Positions 30,321 to 42,191 of a DNA stretch of 64,000 nucleotides are shown piece by piece; the stretch's first letter is position 1; every line of letters starts with the position of its first letter. Under the pieces are notes generated by a model, which searched no databases, was not told where the DNA came from, and saw nothing but the letters and a program-made list of their open reading frames with translations. The position numbers and the translations under genes were made by a program. The DNA is from Fulvia fulva (taxonomy: Eukaryota > Ascomycota > Dothideomycetes > Mycosphaerellales > Mycosphaerellaceae), in the NCBI RefSeq assembly GCF_020509005.1, contig NC_063023.1, positions 992,001 to 1,056,000 on the forward strand. The letters are read 5' to 3'.

Positions 30321-32411
30321 TCATGCAGGTTGTCGTTGCTGCTGATCCAGATTGTCTTCGTTTGTCGGATCGGCCAGATCGCCATCTTCCGGCTTCGGCG
30401 AAGAGGCAGGTGACGGCAGTCCACTGGGAACATCGGTGACTGTGACACTAACTGGCAGCCACTTCCGTCCAGGAGCGTACACCGCGGTCGCGACAGGTAT
30501 TGTGGGCGAGCCCTGTTGTGACTGTACGATCGTGCTGGTGCTGCCATTGTCCGATGCGCTGTCATCGTCTCCATCCTGGTGGGGAGCAAGATATACCATG
30601 TCAGCCCATACTTGCCAGTGCAGCGCGATGATGTGCGTAAACCGGCGGACGACATCCTCGTGACGGTCAACAGGCACGGGACGCATGTCGCTCATCATTG
30701 GATCGTACATTGCGCCGAAGCCCATCGAATGTCGCGAAGATGTGGACGAGGCCACAGGAACCAGGATATCCTGCAAGTCCAGAGCGGAAAGTCGTACGTG
30801 GTCGTGCACATGGTCCTTGATCTTGGCGATTATCTCATCGGCCAGCATCTGAGCGTTTTCCCTAAAAGCGCTACAGTCTCGTCGTAGGCGTTGCACCAGT
30901 TTCTGCTCTGCGAGACATTGTAGACTGAGATCATAGGGTGGGAAGCGATCTTCGACAACAAGTAACACACGCACAATCTCCGCCGCAATGTTCTCGAAAC
31001 GCTCCGCAAATTTGCCATGTGCCCCGACGATGGCTGTAACAGAATGATGCAGTGCTTCGTAGGCTTCTGCAAGATGTGCGTGTGGCAGATCGGGAGATGC
31101 TATCTCTCGAAGCACATCACGGCAAATTGCGTGGTAGACTTTGTTGTGCAGTTCCAGTCTTAATGCTTTAAGGCGGTCAGAGTCCAGGTAGAATGTTTGA
31201 GGACAGAAGGATGACGAGTCGTTGTAGAGTAAATCCTGGATCAGAGCTCGTGCGACTGCGTGCAGCGGTATCGACTCAAATCCAAACGGCTGGATTTGGT
31301 CGTTCATCCACCGCCTAGCCTCGACCGGGTTGATCTTGCCCAGCTGAATCCGATGAAGATTGTACCGCCTTTGGAAGTTGATCGTATCGTCGATGAGTAG
31401 AGGTCGCATGTGCCTAATTTGGTGGTTTGCTACGTCAAGCTTCATCGCCTCGAGGATGTTCATAAGCAAACGGAGACCGTTTGCCAACTTTTCGCAATCA
31501 TTGTTGGTAGCGCCAAGCTTGATCTCCTTCTGCATGCTGTCGACCAGTGCATCTCGCATGGGCGCGCAGTGGTTCTTCAAGACCTTGGCCAACCAGTTGC
31601 CAAGGTCAAAGAGGTCACAGACACCGTTCTGGATCTGCTGCATGATGTGTTCCACATCTAGCCGCTCCTTCACGACCTTCTGATCATAGTCAGGCACCAG
31701 TGTCTTGAGGATGTCTCGGACAGCTTTGAAGATGTGCGGCAAGCGCTTCAAGGACTCCTTCCCGATACGTTCCCAGTACGGAGCATTGTCTGGTGACTGA
31801 TACCGCCGCTGCAGTGCTAGGCTGTTCATGAAGAGCTCGGCCTGCAGTGCTCTCCAGTACTGGTCAGCTTGCTGCATCTTCTGCTTGCCCTTGGATCCGT
31901 CAAGATTGGGCCTGAAATGTAGCTCGCGGTCGAAGTTGACATCATGTCGAAGTTTCGGGTTGTTGATGATTCGGGGCATGTCCAGCTCAGCCAGACTGTC
32001 GGGCGTGATCGGAGGCTTCTCGTCGGCATTCTCGTAGCACCATGCATGCTGGCCGCCGGGCTCCATTTCCTCGTTGATAAAGTGTTTTATGTCGTTCTTG
32101 ATGCTCTCTTCTGTGTGGTGCTCAATTGGTGTCATGTCGGGCTCGCTGACGGGTGTTTGTGATGGTGTGTATGGCATTGGAGAAGGCCCAGATGTAGGTC
32201 CGTAAGGTATTCCTTGTGTCTCAGACTCTCGTGATCCATCCTCCTGCATCTCGGTCACCTGTCTTTGCGGCTCTGTTCTGGCCGCTACCGGAGCGTTCGT
32301 TGCAGCTGCATAAACCGTCGAATTCCTGCGCGCGTGCGCTGAGCCCGATGAGCTGTATACCCCATGGCCACTGTCCTTGACCTCGTGATTTGGTCGCTGC
32401 CTGTCTGCCAT
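30321..32411 (-). CDS. SOK1: TCP11/Sok1-family protein
   Basis: Single exon, 696 aa from MADRQRP (an upstream in-frame Met at 32444 adds 11 residues). TCP11-domain proteins include yeast Sok1, a high-copy suppressor of cAMP-dependent kinase loss. Residues about 1-130 are polar and disordered (Ser/Thr/Pro). The helical TCP11 core follows, with LRHDVNFDRELHFRPNLDG, ADQYWRALQAELF, RLPHIFKAVRDILKTLVP, DVEHIMQQIQNGVCDLFDLGNWLAKVLK-HCAPMRD and RHMRPLLIDDTINFQRRYN. A downstream helical region (RLELHNKVYHAICRDVLREI) and a disordered acidic/Gln tail finish the protein. Family assignment is strong; cellular role is from yeast only. Confidence 0.88.
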   Translation of the reverse strand: MADRQRPNHEVKDSGHGVYSSSGSAHARRNSTVYAAATNAPVAARTEPQRQVTEMQEDGSRESETQGIPYGPTSGPSPMPYTPSQTPVSEPDMTPIEHHTEESIKNDIKHFINEEMEPGGQHAWCYENADEKPPITPDSLAELDMPRIINNPKLRHDVNFDRELHFRPNLDGSKGKQKMQQADQYWRALQAELFMNSLALQRRYQSPDNAPYWERIGKESLKRLPHIFKAVRDILKTLVPDYDQKVVKERLDVEHIMQQIQNGVCDLFDLGNWLAKVLKNHCAPMRDALVDSMQKEIKLGATNNDCEKLANGLRLLMNILEAMKLDVANHQIRHMRPLLIDDTINFQRRYNLHRIQLGKINPVEARRWMNDQIQPFGFESIPLHAVARALIQDLLYNDSSSFCPQTFYLDSDRLKALRLELHNKVYHAICRDVLREIASPDLPHAHLAEAYEALHHSVTAIVGAHGKFAERFENIAAEIVRVLLVVEDRFPPYDLSLQCLAEQKLVQRLRRDCSAFRENAQMLADEIIAKIKDHVHDHVRLSALDLQDILVPVASSTSSRHSMGFGAMYDPMMSDMRPVPVDRHEDVVRRFTHIIALHWQVWADMVYLAPHQDGDDDSASDNGSTSTIVQSQQGSPTIPVATAVYAPGRKWLPVSVTVTDVPSGLPSPASSPKPEDGDLADPTNEDNLDQQQRQPA

Positions 32412-35400
32412 GTTGAGCCTACGCCTGCCCGATCCGTCGTACACCGATCTCCTTGTTCCCCGACAATACCGAACAGTAGTACTTTGTTGTGCTACAGGTG
32501 TATGGCGGAATGGTCGTGCTCATGCCTCAGGTCGATGTCTACAACGGTGTTGGTACAGTAGGAGAGAGTCGAAAGCCGGAGAGCGTTGGTTTAGACTGAC
32601 AGTGGTCGAAGGACAGGGAACGCCTGGTGCAATCACATCAGCGCCCGTCCGAGTATAGTGTACGCTGAGACGTCAAATCGTCCAACCGGATAGGTGCAGC
32701 TACGACAGCTGCAGTGCTGCCAGAAGCCGATGGGAGATGTGTTTTGGTGTGTTGCAGAGGGACGTAGGCTTACCAGCGTATGTCGAGCAACCAGTCTGAC
32801 GAGTCGGTTGAATGTAGCGTTGGTCGCAAGCGTCTTTCAGGATTGTGATGAAAGCGAGTAGCTAGCGAGATGCGGAGGTAGCGGTGCGACGGAGACGGTA
32901 AGGATACAAAGAAAAGCAGGAAATGTGAGAAAGAGTGTGTAGTACTTTGGTGGTAGCGGCAGAGGTGGTCTGCGCAAAAGGGTCAAGAGCGAATGAAACA
33001 GCAGTCGGGTGTGGTAGAGGTAGGTAAGTAGTGTCTGCGGCGAAGGAAGGATAGGACAGAAAGTGCCGTCGAAGATCCGGTAGTGTCGTCCACAAGCATG
33101 CAGCGGAGATGCCGGGAGCGTAGGAAGGGAAGGTGAGGACGGCGTAGTGGGAGTGGAGCGAGGATAGCGGGATGGTGCGCTGCAGGCTGGCGTACAATGT
33201 TGTTGCTGCTGCATGCAAGGAACGGTCCAAGAACGCTGTCAGCCTCGGTCCATGCGTGATGCGCCTCAGCAATGCTGCCGGGGCGGGCTGGGTGTGCAGT
33301 GTTAGTAAGGGGCCTATCCTGCACCTGAGCGCTGAGCGTTACCTAGCACGTCCGATGCAAGACAATATCGAGTTGGATGGACACGGATCCCCTGTGCGGT
33401 GCATGAATGATGAAAGCATGGCGGCCGACAAAACTCTGGCGCAGCGGCGAGCTTCACGAGCGACGGGCTGCCGGGCGCACCAAAGCAGCAAAGCAAAAGC
33501 ATCGCTCGTCGACTACCCTCCACGACCTGCATAACTCGTTACGGGCGGCGATCCAGTCGCAGGTCGCAGGCTTGCTGGCGCAAGCTCACTCAGACCTTGG
33601 CCGTGTGCGCGTCGGGCTTGCTGCAGTCTCAGCGCGGCATCGAGGCGCAGCACCGGCCCAGTACTACGAGATGTCCGGCGGCGAGCGTGACTGCAGGTGG
33701 CCAGGTGCATACATGTATTCATTATTGTTGCAGACTGCTCGTTTTCTGGCGAGATGATGACGGAGGGGGAGAGATCGCAGTGCAGATTCAATTTCGGCTG
33801 CCGTTGACGCGGACGTGTCTTGCCGTGCCTCACGATTGGTTCTGTTGCTGGCTCTAGCAGTTAGCGGCCTGCTTGGGACCGCACCACCGCACCTCCATCT
33901 CCCAGGGATCTGCTCGCCGATGTTGCATATCCAATATAATACATGTCCCGTGGTATATCCTGATCACGAGCCACTCTCTCCCTTCAGTTGTTGTGTCCAG
34001 GCTCACCCCAGAGCTACGTAGGAGGAGTGCAGCGCATCTCAATCTGGGTGTCGTGTTCGGCTGCCGCTGAGAGCGGACGCATCTGCACCTGTGAGACAGG
34101 AAAAGTCCAGAGTGCTGCGTGCATGAAGCACATCGCCACATCCAGTGCCTCCCGACATGACGGCGAAGGACAAGACATGCACGCTCGAGACCTCCCAATC
34201 TCGCAGAATCGTGCATCAGCGCAGGGCGACCGACTCGGCAGCGATATCTGGACACGCGGAATGGCGACCTGCTGCCTCGACATTCTTCAATCACGTTCGC
34301 CTTGCGCAGATCTGGTTTCGAAGGCTGTTGACAGGCATGTTCCACGCTGCTCGTCAAATTACAGTCATGTCGCCATCGCTACCGTTATCAGCTGCGACTC
34401 ACGACAGTGAACACACATCGGACCGCGTCCGCTGGGCCAGAGCGCTAGGGACTGCATCTAGTCGCCTCACTCTGCGGGTCATGTCTTATGACTGCCGTCG
34501 ATCGAGGAAAATGATGGCACGTGGAGTTGCTATAGCATTTGTTACCTAGCGACTTCTATTGCCTTGATGATGATGAGGAGGCTTGCAAGGTACACATCGT
34601 TCTGATGTAGGCAACCACTTTCGTTGGCCAGAAACAGAAGTGGCTGGGATCGGCGCCGGGGTGTGTTTACCGAAACGAGCCATCGAACAAGACTTCATCT
34701 CATCGACGTCAGCTTCTTCACAAAAGTAGACTGCGACTCTTCACAAGACGACTTTGTCATTGCTGCTGCCCGCTACGTGCGCAAGACTTTACATGGCTTT
34801 TTTCACGAGCTCCGCTGTCTGCAGATGCAAAGCCTAGGATCAAAGCTCGAGGTTGAACGACCGGAAGCTGCCACATACGCTGCACTCTGCACTCGACCGC
34901 CCACAACAGCATGAGCTAGCACGCCCGAAGCAGCGTTCGTGACAGCGTCCACTGCACCGCGGGTACGTATAGCTGCCATCCGCACGAGTGAGCTGATGAC
35001 CAGCAGATGCAACGGCAGGAGCGCATCATCGATAATATGCTCGAATCACGACCATCAGCTATGCGGCGACGCACGATCGAATCTCAAGCAACACAACATA
35101 ACCAACACCACATTCGCCGAAGCTCTCATCATATGACACACGTCCCGCATATTCATGCTGACAAGACAGCGCAACACTAACTTTGCTCGTTGCAGGATGA
35201 TTGCAGGCGCGCGGATTGCAGTCAGCTTACCACCGGGCACACGATCGCCATCGCACACTGGCGGCAGACGACACTCTCAAACGCCAACACTCGTTTCACC
35301 CTGAACACAACAAGCACAACACCGTTTCATGTGTTGGTTCTTCAACCTTCTCACGCGAGCTTGGAAACAACCGCCAACCATACTAGCTCAAATCCGGCTA

Positions 35401-36641
35401 CCGACGGAGTCATGCTCAACAAGGAACCAGGTTTTTACACACCATGACCATGACCATAGCCTAGTGAAGTTCGACGGCCGCACATGCATAGAATTCTGGA
35501 CCGACAGCCTCATTCCACCCGCCCGAGTCACGTTAAAGTCATCGCATCCAACCGTGCGCCAACAAAAACCAACGCCGAGCAGAAAGACCACCACCAACAT
35601 GGTCAAGACCCCGCCAGTGGACAGAGACAGCCACGCACAACATCTCTCGTGTCTCCTGCACGACCAAGCAATCAACGCAGGCATCCGTCCAGTACCACCC
35701 CGATGCCGAGCTGACACGGGAAGCAAACGAAAGCACATGTTTTATGTGCACCACGAGCACATCTCACGACTGTGCTCCCACAAAAGAACACCATTTCGTA
35801 TCGACCGTCAGGTAGCCGCCGAAGCCGCAGTAAGTGCCATGTCGTGTACATACAAACAAACATCTCTCGCTGCTTGATCACAGCTTCCACCTGAACGTGA
35901 GGCTGCAATGCTACATGTACTAGTCCACAAAACAAAATGCCGCAAGAGCGACATGTCGCCAGCTCATGTGCTCACCACCTACCCGGAGAATCCCGAGAGT
36001 GAGGCGAGATCGACCTCTAGCACTGCAGATAAGATACCTCGAGCTCGAGAATGCCATTGCTAAGAGTAAGGTCTCCACAAGGTCTCCACACGCTCGAAGC
36101 TACTCTAGACATACCTATTGCACTGGGAACGTGCCGGTCCCATGTATCGACACTGACAGGTCCAGAAAGCGCCGAAGGTCTGGCTGCTACTACTACTACA
36201 GTAGCACAAAAAACCTCAGCCTCGAGACGAAGAACCTGCCCGCCCCATCATCAGCACCTTCACCACGCATCAAGAACCACACAACCGCAACGCGCTGATG
36301 ATCCGACACCTGCAGAGCTGTCATAGCAATACTACTGTACGTACGTGCGATATGCCAAATCCCATTCTCTATCCTCGCCTGCTTACCAAAATGCCTCGCC
36401 AATGATACGCACAAAAGTCCCTGCCCGCCTAGCCTAACCTAACCTAGCATGTACAGCCCGAGCATCCATCCGCACGACTGCCCGTCATCATTCTTGCCTG
36501 CCATACAGCGATACGATCTTGCACATACATCAATCTGTTTAATCCGTATTCCTAGAATTCATCTTCCCATCCACCCGGTACGAACATAGCCAGCGCCCGC
36601 TCCTTCTCCCCCGCAGCTTCATCATCACTCTCATCATCCTC
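32412..36641. other. 4.2-kb region without a confident gene
   Basis: Unusually long for this gene density. ORFs in all frames are short and without motifs. A 182-codon plus ORF at 35329-35877 has patternless composition, and a different plus frame across 35600-35830 (ending EHHFVSTVR) looks about as good, so neither is called. It holds the upstream region of SOK1, a purine/pyrimidine-skewed stretch near 32870-33170, and a short CCTAACCTAACC motif near 36427-36446. It could contain a non-coding transcript or long 5' leader of SOK1; nothing proves it. Confidence 0.4.
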
Positions 36642-37961
36642 CTAAGAATGCGGCAACTCCTCCCCCTTCGGCAGAATCCTCTCGCTCTGCCTCCCCCTCG
36701 AGCTCTCAGCCTCGCTCTCCACCGGACTCCTCTCCTCCGCACTGTCGTCGGGACTCACAGCTCTGCTATCGCTGAGGTTCCTCCTCTTGCTGCCTTCCAT
36801 CCAGCCCTTGACACCGCCGATGAGGCCCATTGCGTAGCCCGCCGCGAAATCCGTGTTGTTCCGGGCCTTCGTTGAACCAGAAGGAGTGCCGCTGCGGCCG
36901 TTGGGTGTACCGTTGATGCTGAGGCGGGAAGGAGTCGCAGTTCTGGCAGACGGAGCGGGACTGTTAGGTCGACTCGGTTGCCAGAATTGTCGGAATTCGT
37001 TGCTTAGCTCGCGGCCGGTGGTGGTCCAGTTGTTCTGTATTGTTTCGCGAAGTTCGGAGACGTGGCGCTTGATATCCAGCTGGTTCTTCTTCAACCAACT
37101 CACATTCAACTCCTGCCTTGACGTCCCTCTCTTCAGCTGCCGGGAAATGTACTGTTCATAATCCCTCACAATCTTCGTGATGATCCCCGTCGTGCTCACG
37201 CCCTCCGTCCTCTGCGTCACCAGGAACATCCCCTTCTCCTTAATCGGCGCGTACACATCATCGCCCTCTTTCGCAGCATACGGGAGATCATCATGCGCGA
37301 CATAGTCAATCTTGTGCTTCTCAAGGAAATCGATATCAATAACCCACGGGCAATCCTCAACAACTTCATCAACCCAGCGACAGTGCCGGACAGACTCGGC
37401 GCGTTCTTTGGCAGACATGACGGTGAGGCCTTTGCGTTTGTAGGTTTCGTTATCGCCCGTGACGCCGACGATCAGGTACGTGTCCGGGAAGGCCATCTTC
37501 GCTTGCTGGAGGACGCGGGCGTGGCCGAGATGGAAGAGGTCGAAGACGCCGTCAGCGTAGACGCGTACGGAGCGGCCTTGCGGTGGTGGGTTGGTTTTGT
37601 AGCCGCCTGCTGGGTCGACGAGGCCGGCTTTGGGTGGTGCTTCCATGCGCATGTGTCCTGCTTCGCCTTGTTCTCCGCCGCTTTCTGCGGCGTTTTTGGG
37701 CATTTCTACTCGTCTGCCGGTGTCGATGGAGACTTTCTCGGTGGGCTTCTTGCTCCCGCTGGCAGCACTTTTAGTCCCGTTGGCAGTGGCAGCATTACTA
37801 CTGGCCCTTGTGCGCTTCGCTGGAGGATCCATGCTCTTACTTTGCTTTACATCCTCTTCGCCCGATGCATCGCGCGAGCTGGCTTGTGGTTGTTCTATGG
37901 GCGCCTCTCCTGTCGTCGCTGCCGAGGCCGCCCTCTTGCGCTTCGGTGGCATGTTGCTCAC
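36642..37961 (-). CDS. PCT1: Choline-phosphate cytidylyltransferase
   Basis: Single exon, 439 aa (or 436 from MPPKRKR). Rate-limiting step of the Kennedy pathway: CTP plus phosphocholine to CDP-choline and pyrophosphate. Catalytic motifs: RVYADGVFDLFHLGHARVLQQAK with HLGH, DTYLIVGVTGD, VRHCRWVDEVVEDCPW, DIDFLEKHKIDYVAHDDLPY and RTEGVSTTGIITKIVRDY (RTEGxST). A basic, nuclear-signal-like N-terminus (PPKRKR; AKRTR) precedes it. Region M is followed by a helical segment (LKKNQLDIKRHVSELRETIQNNW), likely the membrane-sensing amphipathic part, and a Ser/Pro-rich tail typical of phosphorylation. Complete. Confidence 0.94.
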   Translation of the reverse strand: MSNMPPKRKRAASAATTGEAPIEQPQASSRDASGEEDVKQSKSMDPPAKRTRASSNAATANGTKSAASGSKKPTEKVSIDTGRRVEMPKNAAESGGEQGEAGHMRMEAPPKAGLVDPAGGYKTNPPPQGRSVRVYADGVFDLFHLGHARVLQQAKMAFPDTYLIVGVTGDNETYKRKGLTVMSAKERAESVRHCRWVDEVVEDCPWVIDIDFLEKHKIDYVAHDDLPYAAKEGDDVYAPIKEKGMFLVTQRTEGVSTTGIITKIVRDYEQYISRQLKRGTSRQELNVSWLKKNQLDIKRHVSELRETIQNNWTTTGRELSNEFRQFWQPSRPNSPAPSARTATPSRLSINGTPNGRSGTPSGSTKARNNTDFAAGYAMGLIGGVKGWMEGSKRRNLSDSRAVSPDDSAEERSPVESEAESSRGRQSERILPKGEELPHS

Positions 37962-38892
37962 GATGTCGTGTGGGAGGAAGTTGTCAGATGCGTGCGGTGG
38001 ATGTCTTCATTCGAGCCGTGGGTATCCGCAGGTATTCCAACACAGGTACGTAGGTATGCGAGTCCACAATCAGGAGAGACGGAGTCAGAGTCAGAATCAG
38101 ATGCGCAACGTGTCCGCGTCTTGCAACATTCGATGATGGACCAGGAGAGATTCGTAGCGTCAAAGCTTTGGAGCTTGTCCGTCAATGCCCGCGGGATCGT
38201 CGAGCAAGTGTCGGCGAGCGGTCCGCTGCTGAAGACGACACGCGACGTCACTTCCTCTTTGGGGGAGGCAGTGGAAGGGACTTGCGGATGTTAGGTTGGA
38301 GTATCGATATTGAAGTAATGATAGATGGAAGTGGAAGGTATGTGAGGACACCGCTGCCAGCTCTCAGCAGCAGCCACGTTGACAGCATCGACCGACTGGA
38401 AGCTTGATTCACAAAGACCGATATGCCTTGGCACTGCACGTCACCTTTTGCTCATATCGCCACGACTACAACTTCCGCAGAGACGGTGACACTCGTGGCA
38501 AAGAACGAACAACGAGAGGTTGAGCACGATCGATCGAGTCCAAATGATACAGCGCTTCCCCAAACCTAGAATCTGTGCTATGTCTCTCCTTGCTGCGCGG
38601 GACGCAGGCAATTGCAACCACAAAGATCCATCAAACAATCCGCTCTCTGTTCTATGCACCCGCGGCCGTGTGCGTCCTGTTGGTCACCAGTCGGTTTGTT
38701 GAGGAAGTTTGTATAGACAGCCAGCACAGCACGTACGCGCTTCGACTTGGTTCGGTTCGAAGAGAAGTGTAGTCATACGAGATGTCGTGCGTGAGCGATG
38801 ATGAATCGATTTGCATGTTCGGCCATATTGCTGTCGAGGTCGCGTCGCTAAGGGGTATCAATTCGTGATTGCACATTGATTCGTATCCGTCT
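37962..38892. other. Intergenic region
   Basis: 931 bp between PCT1 start and the PP2C stop; no supported gene. Confidence 0.5.
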
Positions 38893-40795
38893 TTACTTGG
38901 ACTCTGCCGCAGCTTGCGCCTTGGCCGTGTCCTCCTTGGGGTTGGCCGTGTCGATTGGCACTGACGTCTTGGGATCCTCAGGCTTGGTGTCCGATCCGGC
39001 CGAACGCTGCTTAGACTCCTCTACCTTTTGCGAATCGATGCTCGACGGCGCTGGTGTTGCTTCTCTTGCGCTCCTCTCTTGCTCCGTCTCGCCGTTTGGT
39101 TTCTGCTCCGCCGCTTGATGTTTCCGTACCTGCTCTGTGTCCTTCTCTTCCGACGAGTCGTCCGAAGTCTCCTCTGCATCACCCCGATCATCCATATCGA
39201 CATCTCCATCATGATCGTTTGCGTTGCCTGTCAAAATCTCAGTACCATCACCGAGAAGTATGATGCGGCCACCCCGACCTAGCATTCTTGTCCTCTGGTC
39301 CATGTCCATGTCGTATTCATCGGACGGCGAGTCGTCGAAGCGGTGATGCATGCCGGGTCCCCTAAACTCAGCTGCGACATGGTCAGCCAAGTCCAGTGTA
39401 GGCTACACATATCCGCTCTGCCATTCTGTTCCAGAGCGGAGTGTCAGGCACGCTCTGAGTGCGCCAGCTACTCTTCATAGCTTGGAGGAGACACGTCAGA
39501 CTGACCATATTCGGGCGGTGCACATGGGCCGTCGCCGTTCGCAACGCGATCGCCGACCATCTTGTACCACTCTTCCTTGGTCTTGCCGTTGAGCAGCGCA
39601 ATGACGGACATGGTCATATTGTCGCAGCCAACGCCGCCCGTCTCCGAGTTCGATGCGAGGCAGTTGTCCATCATGTTCTCACAGATCGAGTGAAGTTCCT
39701 GCTTGGCGGCAATTCCTCTGCGGACGAATTCGACGACAGCTTGCGACGATTGGCAATCCCAGATACCTTGTCGCTGTTAGCAATAGTAAGCACTACCAAA
39801 AGATCGAGGAACATACCGTCACATGCAATGACAAGGAACTCGTCATCGTCACTGAGTTCGTGGACTGTGACGTCGGGGAATGCAGTCACAATCTGTTGCT
39901 CTGGGGGAAGATCTGCGCTCTTCTTGAACTCAAAGTCGCCAATGGCACGACTGAGCGCAAGGTTGCCATTGACTCTGCCAAAGTCGACGAAGCCACCAGC
40001 TGCACATATGCGTGCCTTCTCGCCCTCGTTCTGCGGCTTGTGGTCGAATGACAAGGGCTTGGCGCGGCCCTTGATGCCGAGGACAGATCGCGAATCTCCA
40101 GCGTTGCCCTGGAACAGTCAATACTGCCATGTAAGATCATTCCGCGACTTGTGCACATACGACGTAGATCTTGTCCTTTGTGATGATGCCCACGGAAGCA
40201 GTGCATCCTGAGACTTCCTCTTCGTACTTGGGATCTACCAGCGTCATTTGTCAGCGACTTGAATGTGTTGCCTCATATCTGCGTTGACACGTACCACTCA
40301 GGATGGCTCTGTCGATGGCGAGGAAGCCGTCCTTCAGCGCCTGCTCAAAGTCCTTCTTCTTGAAAGACTCCTGCTTCGCGATGATCTTGTGTAGGTGCTC
40401 GCCTGTGTAGAGTGCTACCTTGTCACCGCCATGGCCGTCGTACACGCCGAAGAAGGATATTCGCACGTCGGAGGCTGCTGGCTTGAGCTCCTCGTCTCCT
40501 TCCAGCGGTTGTAGGTCGAGGATCGTGGCGTGGGCGTCCTCCATGCTTATTCTCCAGCCCTGCATGGCACTGACACCAAAGGCCACTCTGTCATCTTGAC
40601 CTTCATCTGAATGCTGTTCGAGTCGGCACTGTCAGCAGCTGTCTACGCTATGCACGGTGACCTTTTAGGCGCACTGTTGTGCTGCGTCGACAGCAGGAGC
40701 CACCACCGCGCGCCGTCGCCCGTCACATATATGACGAGGCGGGCGAGTGTAGTACTGACCTTGTCCACCACGGGCTCGGACAGTGTCTGACCCAT
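38893..40795 (-). CDS. PP2C-type Ser/Thr phosphatase (Ptc2/Ptc3-like)
   Basis: Six exons (40795-40760, 40628-40295, 40234-40161, 40108-39817, 39766-39506, 39371-38893) give 491 aa. A 12-codon first exon encodes MGQTLSEPVVDK, the conserved N-terminus with a potential myristoylation Gly2. Metal and catalytic motifs: GWRISMEDAH, FFGVYDGHGG, SGCTASVG, NAGDSRSVL, GDFEFK, LVIACDGIWD, GCDNMTMSVI. Ptc2/3 dephosphorylate MAP kinases and Rad53/CK2-linked targets in yeast. The C-terminal 200 residues are strongly acidic (DHDGDVDMDDRGDAEETSDDSSEEKD) and end in Ala/Lys repeats. The last intron (134 nt) is longer than usual here. The exon-2 acceptor sits very close to its branch-like sequence, so that junction is slightly uncertain. 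Confidence 0.9.
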
Positions 40796-41591
40796 GCTTG
40801 CCTATGCTTGCCACGGCGGCAGCGCTGTGACTCTCTTGAAATTTCGGGCGGGCGGTATGCGAGTGGGGAGAGGTGGGCGCGGTGCGTAGCTGGCTATGCG
40901 GATCGGCGGCTGATGGTGAAGGCGGAGGCGCACGCGAGTCGTGTCACTGTGCAGGTATATAGAGTACTCGACGGTGAGGCAGTGAGGTATGGAGGGTTGT
41001 GCTCGGCGTGTTGTAACTTGTGCGTGGTGTCTTGCACGCGAGCTGGAGGAGATTGGCCCGCTGCGTTGGCCCGCTTTCAAAGCGGAACCAGTGACGTGCG
41101 TTTCTTTCCCACCTTCTGCCTTCTGCTCCCAACTATGTACGAACGCAGACAAAGACATACACCCCTCACGTTATTGTTCGATTACGATTTGCTGCTGTAC
41201 ATGTGTCCTTGACATACGAGCCGCCGGTGTGCGAAGTACGGCCAAGATCGTATAGACATCCTGGCCCCAGATGATAGACTAGATCATATCTTATATAGCC
41301 GTGCCAGCATCGGGCCAGGCCCAACTGCTTGAATCATGGATGCATCTCAATATGATTGGAGCTCTATGGAACCTCGCATCCTCGGCATTCCAAGCCATGC
41401 CTCCTGAGACACGTTGCTTCGAGGCCTGAATACATGCGACTGCGCCAACGAGCAAGAGGGTACAAGCCTATCGTGTTCGCAATATAACGAGCCTCACGAA
41501 CGCCGTTTTGTGTGGGGTACGTTGCCTGCTAAGGGTGTCAACAGACAGAATCGGTCAAACTGAAGCAGATACTCACCCCGTCGAATCGACT
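40796..41591. other. Intergenic region
   Basis: About 800 bp upstream of the phosphatase gene; nothing supported. Confidence 0.5.
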
Positions 41592-42191
41592 CTAAGACCA
41601 AGCTGCATCCAGCGTGGCCAAGGCAGCATCAGAGTTCTCCAAAATTCCCTCAACAACTGACCACGGAGTCTCTCTCAGATCAAGGGCGAGACTGAAGATA
41701 CCGGACATCATGATGACTTCTGCCGCTCGAATGCCAGCGCCAGGCTGTGCAGTGGTCTCCGCCCGAGGCCGCCCTAGTCCCATATCTCTCAAGAATCCTA
41801 ACTCCTTCGAATGTAGACGCTGCACCCAGAGCTTGAGGTTTGGCCAGCTGACTGGGCCCTCACTGCACATGGGCAAGGGTTTGAGCTGAAAGTCCACCTG
41901 GTGACTTCTGTTGATGGAGATCATCTTCTGCGCGAACCCGAAATGTACGGCCGAGTCGAAGGAGGATGCGATGCACCTGAAGTGGTTCTCACAGTAGTAG
42001 ATGGATATTGCCTCTGATCTGATGCGCTTGCATGTGCGCAGAAGCTCTGGCTCTGGTATGCCTCGAATGGTAACGTCGATTGGTTCGCTCTCGGTCAAGC
42101 CAGTGATGGCGTACTGATAGATCCTGTTGCGAAGTTCCCCAGGGAGCTGCAGGAGGCGTGAGACCGGCCCTGGCTGTTGAAGGCCCATCAT
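41592..42191 (-). CDS. LRNRIY-family protein (AN11006/2EXR-like), copy 2
   Basis: Single exon, 199 aa. RLLQLPGELRNRIYQYAITGLTE near the N-terminus, then GIPEPELLRTCKRIRSEAISIYYCENHFRC and GPVSWPNLKLWVQRLHSKELGF. The order of landmarks is the same as in the other three copies. A further Met six codons or fewer upstream is not needed. Function unknown. Confidence 0.75.
   Translation of the reverse strand: MMGLQQPGPVSRLLQLPGELRNRIYQYAITGLTESEPIDVTIRGIPEPELLRTCKRIRSEAISIYYCENHFRCIASSFDSAVHFGFAQKMISINRSHQVDFQLKPLPMCSEGPVSWPNLKLWVQRLHSKELGFLRDMGLGRPRAETTAQPGAGIRAAEVIMMSGIFSLALDLRETPWSVVEGILENSDAALATLDAAWS

Noticed and set aside
35329..35877. 182-aa plus-strand ORF
   Set aside because: No motif, atypical composition, and two other frames over the same bases are about as open.
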